Shown here: in pieces, positions 10,932 to 20,798 of the stretch
How the letters are laid out: each line of letters opens with the position of its first letter
Numbering within the stretch: the stretch's first letter is position 1
Assembly: GCA_016081115.2 (NCBI GenBank)
Contig: CM071931.1
Coordinates: 19,878,317-19,942,316 of the forward strand
From: Rehmannia glutinosa
Taxonomy: Eukaryota; Streptophyta; Magnoliopsida; Lamiales; Orobanchaceae
Direction: 5' to 3'
Length of the DNA stretch: 64,000 nt
Program-made: the position numbers and the translations under genes
The notes under the pieces: model-generated
What the model was told of the DNA's origin: nothing
Seen by the model: only the letters and a program-made list of their open reading frames with translations
Database searches by the model: none

Positions 10932-11203
10932 TGTTGTAAATGATATTTTATATATGATATTTTGTGATACGTATACTTATATATATGATATGATAGTAAT
11001 ATAGTATTAGGTAGGAAAAAACAAGGAATCAAAATAAGCAAGATTGTGTTTTGCAATGAAAGTCTTGTATCATCTCATTCCATTCCCCACATATTTATAC
11101 ACAAAATTCTACTATTACACTTGAGATCTCCCTTTTGTAATCTTGTGAATATTCTAATGCTAAAGTCCACCTCATGTGGCTCATGAGCCTTTTTGTTATA
11201 ACA
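10932..11203 (-). repeat. LTR of the older copia element
   Basis: A 272-bp LTR, minus strand, starting TGTTATAACAAAAAGGCTC and ending TTTACAACA. It contains TATAAATATG (minus strand) near 11090, a promoter candidate. No second LTR is in the window. Confidence 0.6.
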
Positions 11204-11670
11204 AAAATAATAATATCAATCTCGTGTATTTTTTTTTCTCCACATGGTATGTAAAATCGAATAATCAGGATTTGTTATGGTGAAAAAGTGGAATATATAT
11301 GAGATCACATCCTAAGAAAGTAGTCTTAAGCAACAATCAACCTAATTCTTTGTCTATCTTGTATGAACTAGTAATTAAAACATATGTCCAAGCATAATAA
11401 TGGAAAGAAAAATAGGAAAATAGATTGAATTATTGAAAAAAATAATAACATAAGAAAATTTTACGTTAAATGATTTCAAGTGAAATAAAGGGTCTAAATA
11501 ATGGGCCATAATACTTTAACAATTTCTTTTTTTTTTAAATTAAATGTATACATGTTCAGAACGTGTAAAGATATAATTATTAGGAATAGTGGCCCTGAAA
11601 GCAATTGTGAATTGTTAATAAATGCGATATTTATTTTCGAATTTTTGTGCTTATATTATGTATTTTTCTT
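11204..11670. other. AT-rich intergenic sequence
   Basis: No coding region or recognisable repeat was found on either strand. The short open frames are low-complexity. Confidence 0.6.
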
Positions 11671-11905
11671 TTTTTTTTTTTTTTAAATGAATTTTTATTA
11701 AGGAACATGAAAAGAACAAATATTATCAAGGTGGGCAACCACAAAGGCCAGAGGCTCCACCCATAGGATTAAAATAAGAACTAGATACTCTAGCAACAGT
11801 GTGAGCTACTATTTTCGTTTGTCGTCTTACATAATGAACCGAAAATAAGGTTCAGAGGATAAAATAATTTTAGAATTTCCAATAATTTTTCCAAACTCGG
11901 ACCAA
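11671..11905 (-). mobile_element. 3' end of a LINE retrotransposon with poly(A)
   Basis: On the minus strand the segment reads VRRQTKIVAHTVARVSSSYF and then a stop. This resembles the end of the RNase H domain of plant L1-type LINEs (the RxxN/TxxAHxLA motif). After the stop come an AATAAA signal and a 15-bp poly(A) (poly-T at 11671-11685 on the plus strand). Only about 200 bases are kept, as expected for a 5'-truncated insertion. Confidence 0.6.
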
Positions 11906-12761
11906 TTTTTTTTTTTCAAATTTATAGTGGAGCAATATCAACTTTAATAAGCCAGTCAAATTAATTAAAGTATTTATTTATTTATTGGAGCTTATAATTA
12001 TAAGTTCATGGTCTCTGATTTATCTTCCTAAAATAAACGGGTTATACACAATATTTTAGGGTCCTAAGGATTTATGGAAAATAATTTTCCATAAAACTTG
12101 GGCTAATACATTAATAGCAATTAATTCAGGGAATATCTAATATTCTATAGTTTTGATTGTATTGAGAATTAATTAAATATATGATATTTATGTTATTAAT
12201 ATATTTATTAATTAGTAGTTAGATTACTTTATTGCCATGCAGAATTAAATCCTTTTGAACTCGAGAAATTTGAATAAAGTAGGATTTCGACTTGTACGTA
12301 ACAGGAAATAACTCGAACCAAGACTATAATCAATAAATAAGACACCACCTTATAGAACACGGAAATTTCGTCCCCCTCTCTCTCATTCTTCACCTTATTT
12401 TCAAGTTCTCTCCAAATGTATTACTGGTTGAATTTTCTCCCAAGTCCAAAATCTCCTGCAACTCTGTTAGCCCGATTCTACAATTTAATGTATTGAAAAC
12501 GTTGCAGGAAAATCAAAATTAGAAACTTAGAAACTTATTTGGGTGCCCAAGTAATTACTGTTGATTGAGAGGATCAAATCGGAAGATTGTAGTGTCTACG
12601 AAACTTTGGGAATTCGAAGACCAACAAGAAGAAATCAAGAAATAAAAAAATCGTTGAAAGTGGTAATTTTCTTTTTCTTGTTTTAATTTGAATAATTTTA
12701 TTGCATGATCTCATATTCTTACTTCAAATATTCAATTTTTGAAATCCCTCACTTCTGAGTT
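11906..12761. other. AT-rich intergenic sequence, no gene recognised
   Basis: No convincing open frame. The CT-rich, leader-like stretch at 12371-12450 could be a decayed LTR or leader, but I cannot place it. Confidence 0.5.
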
Positions 12762-13640
12762 TGTAACGCTCCATTTTACAAAATAAAAATATTCCGACTT
12801 TTATAAAAAAATATTATTATAAAAACACGATTTTTAACAAAATAATTTAATAAAACTAGACATATAAATATAGATAAATACCATTCACGTTACTAATGAA
12901 ATATTATTAAAATGCTCCATGACATAAAATAAAATTATTCAATATCCAAAGTTAAATTTGATCTTCATCCATCACTGACGTATATCCGGCACGACACCTT
13001 AATCTGAAAAATTATGAAAATGAAGGGGTGAGCTTCTACTTGCTCAGTAGGAACTAACTTTTGTCAATATAAAATAATTCATACAAGCATAATCATGTAT
13101 AATAAAACATGTAATTTCATCTGTAATTTTTTCTCTGACTGGCCAGTTAATAAATTTTAGCACGGCTGGCTTAACCCAAAGATCAACTTCAATTCCGGGC
13201 CTATTTACGGTCCCTGGCTAATAATTTATAATTCCTCTTGCATATCAAATATAATTGAAAATACTCACATGAAGAATTATATAAATACAAGAATTAAAAA
13301 TCCCTACCTCATCTGATTTATGTTAATCTTCGTAGAAAATAATACAATTATTCTAATCCTCGTGATTCTTGATTCCTACATAAATTATAAAATTATAATT
13401 AATAAAGTTATTTAAAAATTTTTGGATGGGTTAGAAAAGCATTGAAGTATTGAAAAGATATTTAGGAATTTGGATTTAGGTTTAAAAGGCTAATAATAAG
13501 GGTTTCACACCCTAAATTAAACCCAAGCCCAATTTAAAAGTCAAGCCTAAATTAAAACCCCATTTTATGTTTATCTTCTCAACCCCTTTCTCTCCAATCC
13601 TTATTGCCCCATCTCGCATTTCTCAAGCCTGCTCTGTTAT
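12762..13640 (-). repeat. Ty3/gypsy LTR fragment, minus strand
   Basis: Begins TGTAACGCTCCATTTT, the reverse of a chromovirus LTR end. It contains the motif order of the gypsy LTR at 10200-10300 in reverse (CACCCCTTCATTTTC and CAGATTAAGGTGTCG on the minus strand). The other LTR end was not found, so the right boundary is approximate. Probably a solo LTR or truncated copy. Confidence 0.55.
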
Positions 13641-14153
13641 TCAATCTTTTTTTTTCTTTTATTTTAAATCCTCATCAAACAAAACCACCAAAACCTAAGC
13701 ACGATCATATGTCTCTCCTTCAAAGAAAACTAAATGAACGAAATTTCATTTTCGTTCCGCTAGAGATTTTTTTGACCAAACATGCGATTGTTTAAGAAAA
13801 TTTTCAGAAAATATACTATTATCTCACTTTCACTTTTTCTCATTTTTTCTTTCACCAATCACATTTACACATTTTTTCACAAAAAAACTAATCATTATTA
13901 CACATTCTTCTACAAATTTCACTATTTACTTACTCACACATTTCTAACTGTCAATCACATTCAATCATTATTTTACTATTTTTAAATCAAATCAACTTTC
14001 ATCATTACATATCCATTCACACTCTCAAAATTTTTCATCAGAAATTTTTTCCACTATTCTCTAGCGAAAATAAATTTTTCAAAATGAAAGCATATCCAAT
14101 CACACCCTAAACACTCTCCCTCTCCCTCAAAATTCTCTCACGCCATGCCACCA

Positions 14154-14199
<46 letters not shown>

Positions 14200-14620
14200 T
14201 TCCTCACATCTCTTATTCATCTCATACAACCAGAAGAAAAGAAAGAGGCAGCGAACGACGCAACGGTGCACAGTGCAGCGGCTAGACTTGGGCATTTGGC
14301 AGCCCCCTTCTCCCTTCTCTCTCTGTTTTTTTTCTTTTTCGATGACTCTGTTTTGGGTTATTGGGATGAAGCTAAAATTTTGGTATTGTTGGGTTTTTTG
14401 TGTTTTCTGGTGGCTGACAGTACTAGTGGTGTGAAGAGAAAGGAAAAACTAAATTTGGTTTTGTTAAGATAGAATGAAGAAATTATTTACCCGATCCAAC
14501 ACTTTAGCAGAAGATTATTGTGATAATTCGTAGGGAAAATACTATTTATACTAGTAATTTGTTGAAGAAGATTTAAGATAAGACTAAAGGTTTTACGTTA
14601 AAAAAATTCATTCATAATCT
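13641..14620. repeat. Tandem segmental duplication, unit 1
   Basis: This segment is repeated at 14621-14881 plus 18176-18505. Shared marks: CTCATCAAACAAAACCACC, a (CT)n tract, ACAACCAGAAGAAAAGAAAG, GATGACTCT..TTTTGGGTTATTGGG and ATTCATTCATAAT. Unit 1 has about 380 bases (13730-14107) absent from unit 2. The CT-rich tract followed by a GC-richer stretch with purine-rich ends resembles a gene leader and first exon, but no sustained frame is shared. Confidence 0.75.
14154..14198. repeat. (CT)n microsatellite
   Basis: A 45-base CT run with one TTT interruption. A shorter version is at 14751-14770 in unit 2. Confidence 0.95.
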
Positions 14621-14881
14621 TTTTTTTTTTTTTAAATAAAAATTTCTCATCAAACAAAACCACCAAAACCCAAACACTATCATGTTCCTCTCCTTTCAAA
14701 GAAAGAGAACACTCTCTCTCTCCCTCAAATTTTTCTCATGCCAAGCCACCACTCTCTCTCTCTCTCTCTCACTTCCTCACATCTCTTATCCATCTCATAC
14801 AACCAGAAGAAAAGAAAGAGGCAGCGAATGGTGTAACGGTGCACGGAGCAACAGTTGGACTTGGGCGTTTGGCAGCTCTAA
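14621..14881. repeat. Segmental duplication unit 2, left part
   Basis: Matches unit 1 (13641-13729 and 14108-14302) up to TTGGGCGTTTGGCAGCTC. A copia element follows directly at 14882, and unit 2 continues at 18176. Confidence 0.75.
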
Positions 14882-15057
14882 TGAAACAGTAAAGTTGCAG
14901 AGAGAGAAGAATTTGAGAACTTTTTATTCATCTGATATATTTGTTACAACTGAAAGGGAAAGGTAAATGTTCCTTCTATATGCGTCAGAATAAAGCAACG
15001 AAAACAACAAAAGAAGATAAAACGTGTTTGTGATAAAAGCGTGAATTGTGAACTCCA
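14882..15057 (-). repeat. 3' LTR of copia element 2 (Ale-like)
   Basis: A 176-bp LTR, minus strand, starting TGGAGTTCACAATTCACGC and ending ACTGTTTCA. The polypurine tract (minus strand CTTGAGGGGGAGTTT) lies at about 15056-15072. It matches the inverted LTR at 17676-17848. Confidence 0.8.
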
Positions 15058-17660
15058 AAACTCCCCCTCAAGATGGGAGAAAGATATTGCGCAATCCCAT
15101 CTTGACAACAATGGCACGGAAAAGACAAGGAGACAGGGCCTTGGTAAGGATATCAGCAAGTTGGCAAGAAGAACGAACATGCAGAGGTTTGATGAGGCCA
15201 GCCCGATATTTGTCAGGTGACAGTCGATCTCGATGTGCTTCGTACGCTCATGAAACACCGGATTGGAGGTAATGTATAAGGCAACCTGGTTGTCACAGAA
15301 AAGGGGTGCAGGCTGAGGATGAGGAATTCGGAAAGTATCGAGCATAGAGAGTAACCAAACAATATCACAAGTGGCAGCGGCAAGAGACCGATACTCAGCT
15401 TCAGCGGAAGAGCGGGAAACCGTATTTTGTTTCTTAGACTTCCAATGAATGAGAGAAGAACCCAAAAACATACAATGGCCTGTGATGGAACGGCAACAAA
15501 TTGACTCAAATAATGCACAACAAAGGTGATATCGGGCCGAGTGACTGTCAAATATAACAAACGACCAACAAGACGGCGATAAGGAGCCGGATCAGCGAGG
15601 AGAGTACCAGAATCTTTGGACAATTTAGAATTATACTCCACAGGTGTAGAACGGGGCTTACAACCAAGTAAGCCAGCCTCATCGAGCAGATCCAACGTGT
15701 ATTTGCGCTGGCACATAGAAAGGCCCTTCAAATTACGAGCAACCTCAAATCCAAGAAAATATTTAAGAACACCAAGATCCTTCAATTTGAATTGGGTAGA
15801 CAGAAAATGCTTTAAAGCATCAATAGCAGCCAAGTCATTACCACCAATGACAATGTCATCAACATACACCAAAAGAGCAAGAAAGGAAGAACCTTGAACC
15901 AAGGTAAATAAAGAATGATCACCCGGACACTGTTGAAAACCGTATGCAAGTAAAGCACCGAAAAATTTGGCAAACCATTGCCGGGAGGCCTGCTTGAGAC
16001 CATAAAGGGATTTCTGTAATTTGCAAACAGTATTTGATGTGATAGAAAGCTCCCCCTTAGGTTGATAACCAGGAGGTAGGGACATATAAACATCCTCATG
16101 CAAATCCCCATATAAAAATGCATTAGTAACATCCATTTGAATAAGATGCCAGCAACGAACAGCGGCAATAGCTAGAACAAGCTTAACAGTGGCTAATTTA
16201 GCAACCGGAGAAAAAGTGTCGAAGTAATCGACCCCTTCCTGTTGTGTATAGCCCTTAGCCACTAACCGGGCTTTGTACCGTTCAATGCGGCCATCAGCGT
16301 GATATTTAATGCGATACACCCACTTACAACCAACCGGATGTTTACCAGGGGGCAAAGAAGTAAGCTGCCAGGTATTATTGTCCTCAAGAGCATCCAACTC
16401 GAGTTGCATGGCCTGCTGCCATTCAGGGTGTAAAACAGCCTCCTTGTAAGATTTAGGCTCAGTAACTGTAGTAAGGGCAAGAGTGAAAGCACGATGAGAT
16501 GAAGAAAGGTGATCATATGACAAGAATTGAGACAAAGAATAGCGAACAGGGGAAATAGAAGAGCAAACATAATCATTGAGATAGGATGGAGGACGTAATG
16601 GGCGGCCAGACCGTGTAAGAGGAGTGGAATGTGGAGGAAGGGATATGGAGGGCTGGATAGGGGATGAGATAGGAAGAGGCAAAACAGTATCAGGAAATAT
16701 GGGAGGAAAAGAAGAAGTAGAAGAGGAAGGGGACTTGAAAGGAAATGTATGTTCATGGAAAATGACATTGCGACTGATATATATAGTGTTTGTGGACAAG
16801 TCGAGGAGTTTGTAACCTTTATACCCAGAAGGATATCCCAAAAAGACAGACTTACAAGCACGAGGAGAAAATTTGGTGCGGCCACGGAGTAAGGTGGATC
16901 CATAAGCCAAACAACCAAACACCTTTAAATGCTCATAAGTAGGTGGACGGAGAAAGAGACACTCAAAAGGGCTTTTAGAATGAAGAAGTGGTGTAGGAAG
17001 ACGATTAATGAGATATGTAGATGTGAGAATACAATCTCCCCAATACACCAACGGAATATTAGATTGAAAGAGGAGAGCTCTAGCCACATTAAGAAGGTGC
17101 TGATGTTTACGCTTAACCCGGGCATTCTGTTGAGGACATTCAACACAGGAAAGCTGATGATGTATTCCAGAATCAGCGAAAAATTGAGTAAGAGCAAATT
17201 CAGGGGCATTATCAGTACGAACGTTCTTAATACTAACCCCAAATTGTGTGCGATTAAGAGTGAAAAAAGAAGGCAAAATGGAAGTAACTTCACTCTTGAG
17301 TCGCAGCAAATAAGTCCAAGTAAAACGAGTGCAATCATCCACTATTGTAAGAAAATATTTGAAACCTTCGATGGTGGGATGAGAAAAAGGTCCCCAAACA
17401 TCACAATGAATTAAATCAAATGCATTAGAGCTAATTGAAAAAGAAGATGGATAAGGAAGTTTACGTTGTTTGCTAAAGGACATATATCACAACAATGATG
17501 ATTAGAAACTTGCTCAAGCCGTAAAACAGACTTTAAAGGTGCAATCCTAGTAAAAGAGGGATGGCCTAAACGCATATGCCAAAGATGACAAGAAGTAAAT
17601 TGATTACAAGAGTGCAAAGAACAAGAAAGAGGAAGTGATTGATACTCAGAGTCCAAAACA
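15058..17660 (-). pseudogene. Ty1/copia pol of element 2 (integrase, RT, RNase H)
   Basis: Order on the minus strand: integrase prelude LWHMRLGHPSFTRI (about 17580), integrase core (FDLIHCDVWGPF, IVDDCTRFTW, VRTDNAPEF), RT with palm motif LLVYVDDIVIGG (about 15850), and RNase H (SAEAEYRSLAAATCDIVWLL, about 15390). A long frame covers 17483-15213, but lesions are clear: a frameshift near 17480, a deletion plus frameshift near 15500 that removes the RT-RNase H connection, and QQNARVKRKH where the family has the catalytic glutamate (E to K). Protease and most of gag are absent. The integrase would be inactive even if expressed. Confidence 0.85.
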
Positions 17661-17675
17661 TTTACCTTTCCCTTT

Positions 17676-17848
17676 CACAATTCACAAACACGTTTTATCA
17701 CAAACACGTTTTATCTTCTTTTGTTGTGTTCGTTGTTTTATTCTGACGCATATAAAAGGAACATTTACCTTTCCCTTTCAGTTGTAACAAATATATCAGA
17801 TGAATAAAAGTTCTCAAATTCTTCTCTCTCTGCAACTTTACTGTTTCA
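17676..17848 (+). repeat. Inverted 5' LTR of copia element 2
   Basis: The same LTR as 14882-15057 but on the plus strand, ending ACTGTTTCA and followed by a primer-site-like TGGTATCCAGAGC (17852-17864). A stray TTTACCTTTCCCTTT (17661-17675), also found near the LTR end at 17764, sits at the inversion joint. Confidence 0.75.
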
Positions 17849-17906
17849 TTATGGTATCCAGAGCATTTTTTTCGCTCCGCTGCTCGATCTGATCTCTTCT
17901 TCTGCT

Positions 17907-18175
17907 ATGGTGCGTAGAAATAACCGGTTTATTCCGAATCCACCTCCTCCAGCTGTGCTTGCTTCCGCCATGGATGATTCCAGTCCTTATGTTCTTCACA
18001 GCAGTGATCACCCCGGCGTATCTCTCGTCACCTCTCTACTTTCTGGTTCCAATTATAATAGCTGGAGCAGACCTATGTTAACTGCTTTAATCGCGAAAAA
18101 TAAGGTTTGCTTTATTGATGGTTCGCTATCTCCTCCTGCTGCTACCGATTTACTGTTTTCTGCTTGGAAGAGATG
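17907..18175 (+). pseudogene. N-terminal gag of copia element 2, inverted and truncated
   Basis: ATG 17907 opens MVRRNNRFIP. The block SPYVLHSSDHPGVSLVTSLL then SGSNYNSWSRPMLTALIAKN and FIDGSLSPP is the plant copia gag N-terminal domain (Retrotran_gag_3 type). At 18175, after SAWKRC, the frame leaves gag and enters unit 2 of the duplication. It is in the opposite orientation to the pol at 15058-17660. Confidence 0.8.
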
Positions 18176-18505
18176 TCTTCTCCCTTCTCTCTCTCTGTAT
18201 TTTTTTTCCTTTTTCGATGACTCTATTTTGGGTTATTGGGATGAAGCTAAAATGGTATTGTTGGGTTTTTTTTTATGTTTTCTGGTGGCTGGCAGTACTA
18301 GTGTTATGAAGAGAAAGGAAAAACTAAATTTGGTTTTGTCAAGAAATAGAATGAAGAAATTCTTTACCTGATCCAATACTGTAGCAGAAGATTATTGTGA
18401 TAATTTGTAGGGAAAATACTAGTATTTATACTAGTCATTTGTTGAAAAAGATTTAAGATAAGATAAAATGTTATACGTTAGAAAAATTCATTCATAATTT
18501 GACAC
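18176..18505. repeat. Segmental duplication unit 2, right part
   Basis: Matches 14305-14620 (starting CTTCTCCCTTCTCTCTCT and ending near ATTCATTCATAAT). The copia element separates it from its left part. Confidence 0.75.
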
Positions 18506-18860
18506 CCTTTTATCTAGTTCATTAAGCTTAAGACTTTTTAAATCCATAACTGAAATTTCATTAAAAATGGCTAATTAAGTATAATATATTCAGATTTTTA
18601 AAATAAAAACTGATTAGTTAAAATTTAAGGTTAGAAACCCTAAACGAAATTTTGCCCCAAATTATAAAAATTAGGATTTGAATGCCCAATTGAATCTAAT
18701 TGTGAACTCTAAATGTAAATTTTATCCCTAATATTTATGGATATTAAAGAGTTTGATTTGATTAATGCCTGATTTTATTCGACCTGAATTAGATCCATGA
18801 TCCGAATAAAATCCAACAATAACGATATATATATACCATTAATATTTATCTCTCGGTGTA
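18506..18860. other. AT-rich intergenic sequence
   Basis: No gene or repeat recognised. It ends with the first copy of the 8-bp duplication ATATGGAG (18861-18868). Confidence 0.6.
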
Positions 18861-18868
18861 ATATGGAG

Positions 18869-19699
18869 CTCTGTTAGTTAAATACGGGACGAGAAAAATT
18901 CGTTATTTAGTACGTACGAGTTATTATGAATATTTTCTGAAAGTTACGAGCGAAAAATCGATAAAAAATACGAAAATATTTAATATACAGATACGTAGAC
19001 GTACGAGTTTAATACGAATATAATATAATTGTTCGGGAGTAATAATATGACCTATTTTAACATTATATTTATATAGATTGTAATTCATACTTATGTTTAG
19101 ATTATATTAAAATTAATTTTAGGTACTTTATTAATTTACTTTAAATTATAACACTAATTGAAAATATTATTTAATAATAGTTAGTGAGTTTTTAAGTGAT
19201 TTGTATTTATACTTAGATTATATAAAACTCAATATATAGTTTTTATTATATTAAATTATAGCTTAACATAAATCCAAGATAATTATTTAATAATCATTAC
19301 TATATTTATTATATATTTTTAATATTCTTATTTATTATTTTGAAATATTGTAATTATACTTATAAATTCCCACCATAGCTTGCAAACCCCTAGGTGGAAT
19401 GGAATTAGGGACTGGTAACCGAACTCTTTCGCGAAATGGATTCCGCCGCCGAGTCTCTGTCTCTTATGAGAGCAGTATTGTTAATGATTTTTTTTATTTA
19501 AATATTATAAAAATATTAAAATAAAGTTTTATTCGTCAAGTATTATACGGATAACTATAGTACGAGTATTAAATGTTTTATTTGAAAAGTACAGAGTATT
19601 TAATCCCGCTTCAGAATGTGTACGGACAACAGAAGTATTTTTTAATTATTCGTACGTACGAGTATTATACGGGTATGCTACGCGTATTAACTAACAGAG
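18869..19699. mobile_element. Non-autonomous TIR element, 831 bp, hAT-like
   Basis: The left end CTCTGTTAGTTAAATACG and the right end CGTATTAACTAACAGAG form terminal inverted repeats, flanked by a perfect 8-bp duplication ATATGGAG (18861-18868 and 19700-19707). Eight-base duplications are typical of hAT elements. Subterminal regions hold repeated CGTACGAGT motifs on both sides (about 18920, 18998, 19560, 19650). No transposase frame. It lies about 350 bases upstream of the presumed CPL4-like leader exon. Confidence 0.7.
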
Positions 19700-19707
19700 A
19701 TATGGAG

Positions 19708-20054
19708 CGAACTATTTCACTTAGGCCCCATTTGGTTTTATTAGATGAGATTGATTTTTTTTGTTTTTTGGGTTGAATATGATTAAACTATTCATGCATT
19801 ATATAATATCAAGGTTTGTGATTGAGATATTTGTTTTTAAAATATGATGTACAATTTTGTGTTTGGGAAAAATAATTATGTATGATATGAGCAAATTATC
19901 CCTTTTAAGGCTTTTTTTTTTTTTGTTTAATACAAATCCTACAAGGAAAGGGAGTATTACCCATCCGAATTAAAACACTATTTCCATTTTTTCTTTTTTA
20001 ATTTCAAACAACGTACTCCCATCTTTATTTTCATCTAGCTTTGGAAAAAGACAC
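19708..20054 (+). promoter_or_regulatory. Probable promoter region of the CPL4-like gene
   Basis: AT-rich sequence between the TIR element and the presumed leader exon. Part of it (AGGCCCCATTTGG, from 19723) looks like one end of a small DNA transposon, but no partner end was found. No clear TATA box at the expected distance. Confidence 0.35.
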
Positions 20055-20171
20055 CTGATTTCACTGCGCTGCTCATTCGCGCGGGGGCCAAGAAAACCAG
20101 CAATATTTTCAGACGAAGAGGTCTGGGCATTTCGCCGGCGACTAAGACGACAAGTGATTTTACTTCTTCCG
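20055..20171 (+). other. 5' UTR exon of the CPL4-like gene
   Basis: A GC-richer stretch ends TTACTTCTTCCG before donor GT at 20172. The next acceptor AG is at 20797-20798, directly before the start codon, so a 627-base intron separates leader and coding sequence. The transcription start is a guess. Confidence 0.45.
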
Positions 20172-20798
20172 GTTAGTTGTTTTTGGTTTTGTTATTTAGT
20201 TAATTGATATTCGGAAATCAATCTTGTTGTTTAAGGAATTCATAAAATTGAAACACGCGACTAGTTAGGGTTTCGAACTTTTAAATTTTATGAATCTGAC
20301 TTTTTCCCGTATTTTCAATACATTGTAAGTTAGGGTTCACCTTGTGAGTTAGAAACTCTCCAACTCCTGCGTCAGTTTTCTTGTTTGTTTGAAGTTGTTG
20401 TTGTAGTATTTGTCTGTTGTGGTGAGGGGGCTTTATTCTTCGTTAGGTTATGTATTGTTTCATATGATTTTAAATTCCCCTACTTTTGTAATTTGTGATA
20501 TTGCGCATATGGGTATACCCGCACTATGGGTTCGGAATGGTATATTAAAATGAATTTTGGCTTTATGATTGTTTACTTTAGGGATAGCCCTTGAACTGGA
20601 TTGAAATAAATGATCCATGAAGCTTACCTTCCTATATACATGGGATAACTGAAGTGGCTTCATACATATGGGTTTCCGCATCAAATTTCTCTCTCTGTCT
20701 ACACTGCTTGCAAGTTTTTTTTTTTTTTTTTTTTTTTGAATTAGGCTATGCTAGAGTGGTTGCTAATGGTTTTTTTTTTTTTTTGCATGGCATGACAG

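Noticed and set aside
14107..14295. Arg/Glu-repeat frame on the minus strand
   Set aside because: Translation of the (CT)n microsatellite.
19723..19760. AGGCCCCATTTGG, like the end of a small DNA transposon
   Set aside because: No partner end before the gene; kept only as a remark in the promoter entry.
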